From positions 1 through 16,423 of the forward strand of contig JAOADS010000025.1 in NCBI GenBank assembly GCA_026417195.1: a DNA stretch of 16,423 nt, given 5' to 3'. The notes under the pieces are model-generated. The model ran no database searches. It was not told the origin of the DNA and saw only the letters and a list, made by a program, of their open reading frames with translations. Origin of the DNA: Ignavibacteria bacterium (GTDB taxonomy: Bacteria; Bacteroidota; Ignavibacteria; Tepidaquicellales; OLB5). Below are positions 15,971 to 16,423 of the stretch, piece after piece (the first letter of the stretch is position 1; every line of letters begins with the position of its first letter). The position numbers were made by a program, and so were the translations under genes.

Positions 15971-16423
15971 CTTTGAACTCTTACTTTAGCAGGATTTTTC
16001 ATAATATAGGTTTTCCAGTTATTACGTGATTTTTTCCCTGAAAAACCGGAAGAAATAATAAAATTATAATGACATAATGCGACAGCAATTGCATCAGAGA
16101 TGTCAAATTTTGAAGGAAGGGACTTTATGTTTAGTAATTTACAGATCATAAATTTCACCTGCTCTTTTGAAGCGTTTCCTGTACCTGTAACGGATTTTTT
16201 TATCTCCCGTGGCGAATACTCTGCGATATTAATGAAATTATTAGCTGCAGCAAGTATTGAAACTCCTCTTGCCTGTCCTAATTTCATTGTTGACTGTACA
16301 TTTTTATTGTAAAAAGCGGTCTCAATTGCAAACTCAACAGGCTGGTATTTACTTATTATTTCCGTAAGGGTGTCATATATTTTTTTCAGTCTGAGAGGGA
16401 AATCCAACGTCTTTACATTTATT
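15967..16423 (-). CDS. ruvC: Holliday junction endonuclease RuvC, 5'-truncated by the window edge
   Basis: This endonuclease cuts Holliday junctions symmetrically, acting with RuvAB. The frame stays open to the window edge. A TTG at 16407 is not the true start, because it falls inside the conserved LPxRL-KIY region; about 40 N-terminal residues, including the first catalytic Asp (D7 in E. coli), lie outside. Visible family marks are the second acidic residue in AIETAFYNKN, KLGQARGV, EYSPREIKKSVTGTGNASKEQV, and the paired Asp of DISDAIAVALCHYN that match D138 and D141 of E. coli. A basic tail of about 30 residues follows. The TGA stop overlaps the ruvA TTG start, forming a ruvCA unit. Confidence 0.95.
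   Translation of the reverse strand, partial: INVKTLDFPLRLKKIYDTLTEIISKYQPVEFAIETAFYNKNVQSTMKLGQARGVSILAAANNFINIAEYSPREIKKSVTGTGNASKEQVKFMICKLLNIKSLPSKFDISDAIAVALCHYNFIISSGFSGKKSRNNWKTYIMKNPAKVRVQS

Noticed and set aside
15967..16407. A complete 146-residue RuvC starting at TTG 16407
   Set aside because: Conserved RuvC sequence continues upstream of this codon, and the first catalytic Asp would be missing. The gene runs off the window rather than being a natural truncation.
1..16423. CRISPR array, insertion sequence, prophage, tRNA, toxin-antitoxin or defence genes
   Set aside because: I saw no repeat-spacer pattern, transposase, terminal inverted repeats, cloverleaf-like sequence or recognisable defence protein. 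Nearly all the window is accounted for by the genes listed.

Overview
The window is a gene-dense piece of an AT-rich bacterial chromosome. The best guess for the organism is a member of the Bacteroidota/Chlorobiota/Ignavibacteriota assemblage, most likely Ignavibacteria-like. Three things point that way. A secreted protein ends in a type IX secretion (T9SS) type A sorting domain with the YPNPFNP signature. An Omp85 protein looks like the TamL (lipid-anchored TamA) type. Most genes lack a recognisable Shine-Dalgarno sequence, and GTG or TTG starts are used. This assignment is inferred from protein features; no rRNA or tRNA is present.

Layout. (1) Bases 1-7932 hold a peptide-type ABC importer cluster on the + strand: the 3' part of one family 5 solute-binding protein gene, a T9SS-exported beta-propeller/P-domain protein, a paralogous solute-binding lipoprotein, an OppB/DppB-type permease, an OppC/DppC-type permease and a small acidic DUF2795 protein. 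Hairpin terminators lie after the T9SS gene and after the DUF2795 gene. No ATPase gene is visible. (2) Bases 8003-11137, + strand: a TamL/BamA-like outer-membrane assembly protein, then holB (DNA polymerase III delta'), 9 nt apart. (3) Bases 11148-12711, - strand: an uncharacterised small exported beta-strand-rich protein, then a membrane-anchored or exported metallo-beta-lactamase-fold hydrolase, 4 nt apart. This pair is convergent with holB. (4) Bases 12773-15363, + strand: a PHP-family metallohydrolase and purF, 5 nt apart, diverging from block 3 across a 61-bp AT-rich spacer with a perfect 19-bp palindrome. (5) Bases 15365-16423, - strand: ruvC (5' end cut by the window edge) overlapping ruvA, convergent with purF across one base.

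The genes combine housekeeping functions (purine synthesis, replication clamp loading, Holliday junction resolution, outer-membrane biogenesis) with a nutrient-uptake cluster. I see no mobile element, CRISPR array, prophage, toxin-antitoxin or defence system, and no clear new system. The features that best repay a second look are the T9SS cargo gene between two paralogous binding-protein genes, the ATPase-less importer, the Cys-rich motif in the metallo-beta-lactamase-fold protein next to an unknown barrel-like protein, and the divergent-promoter palindrome. Both edge genes continue outside the window.
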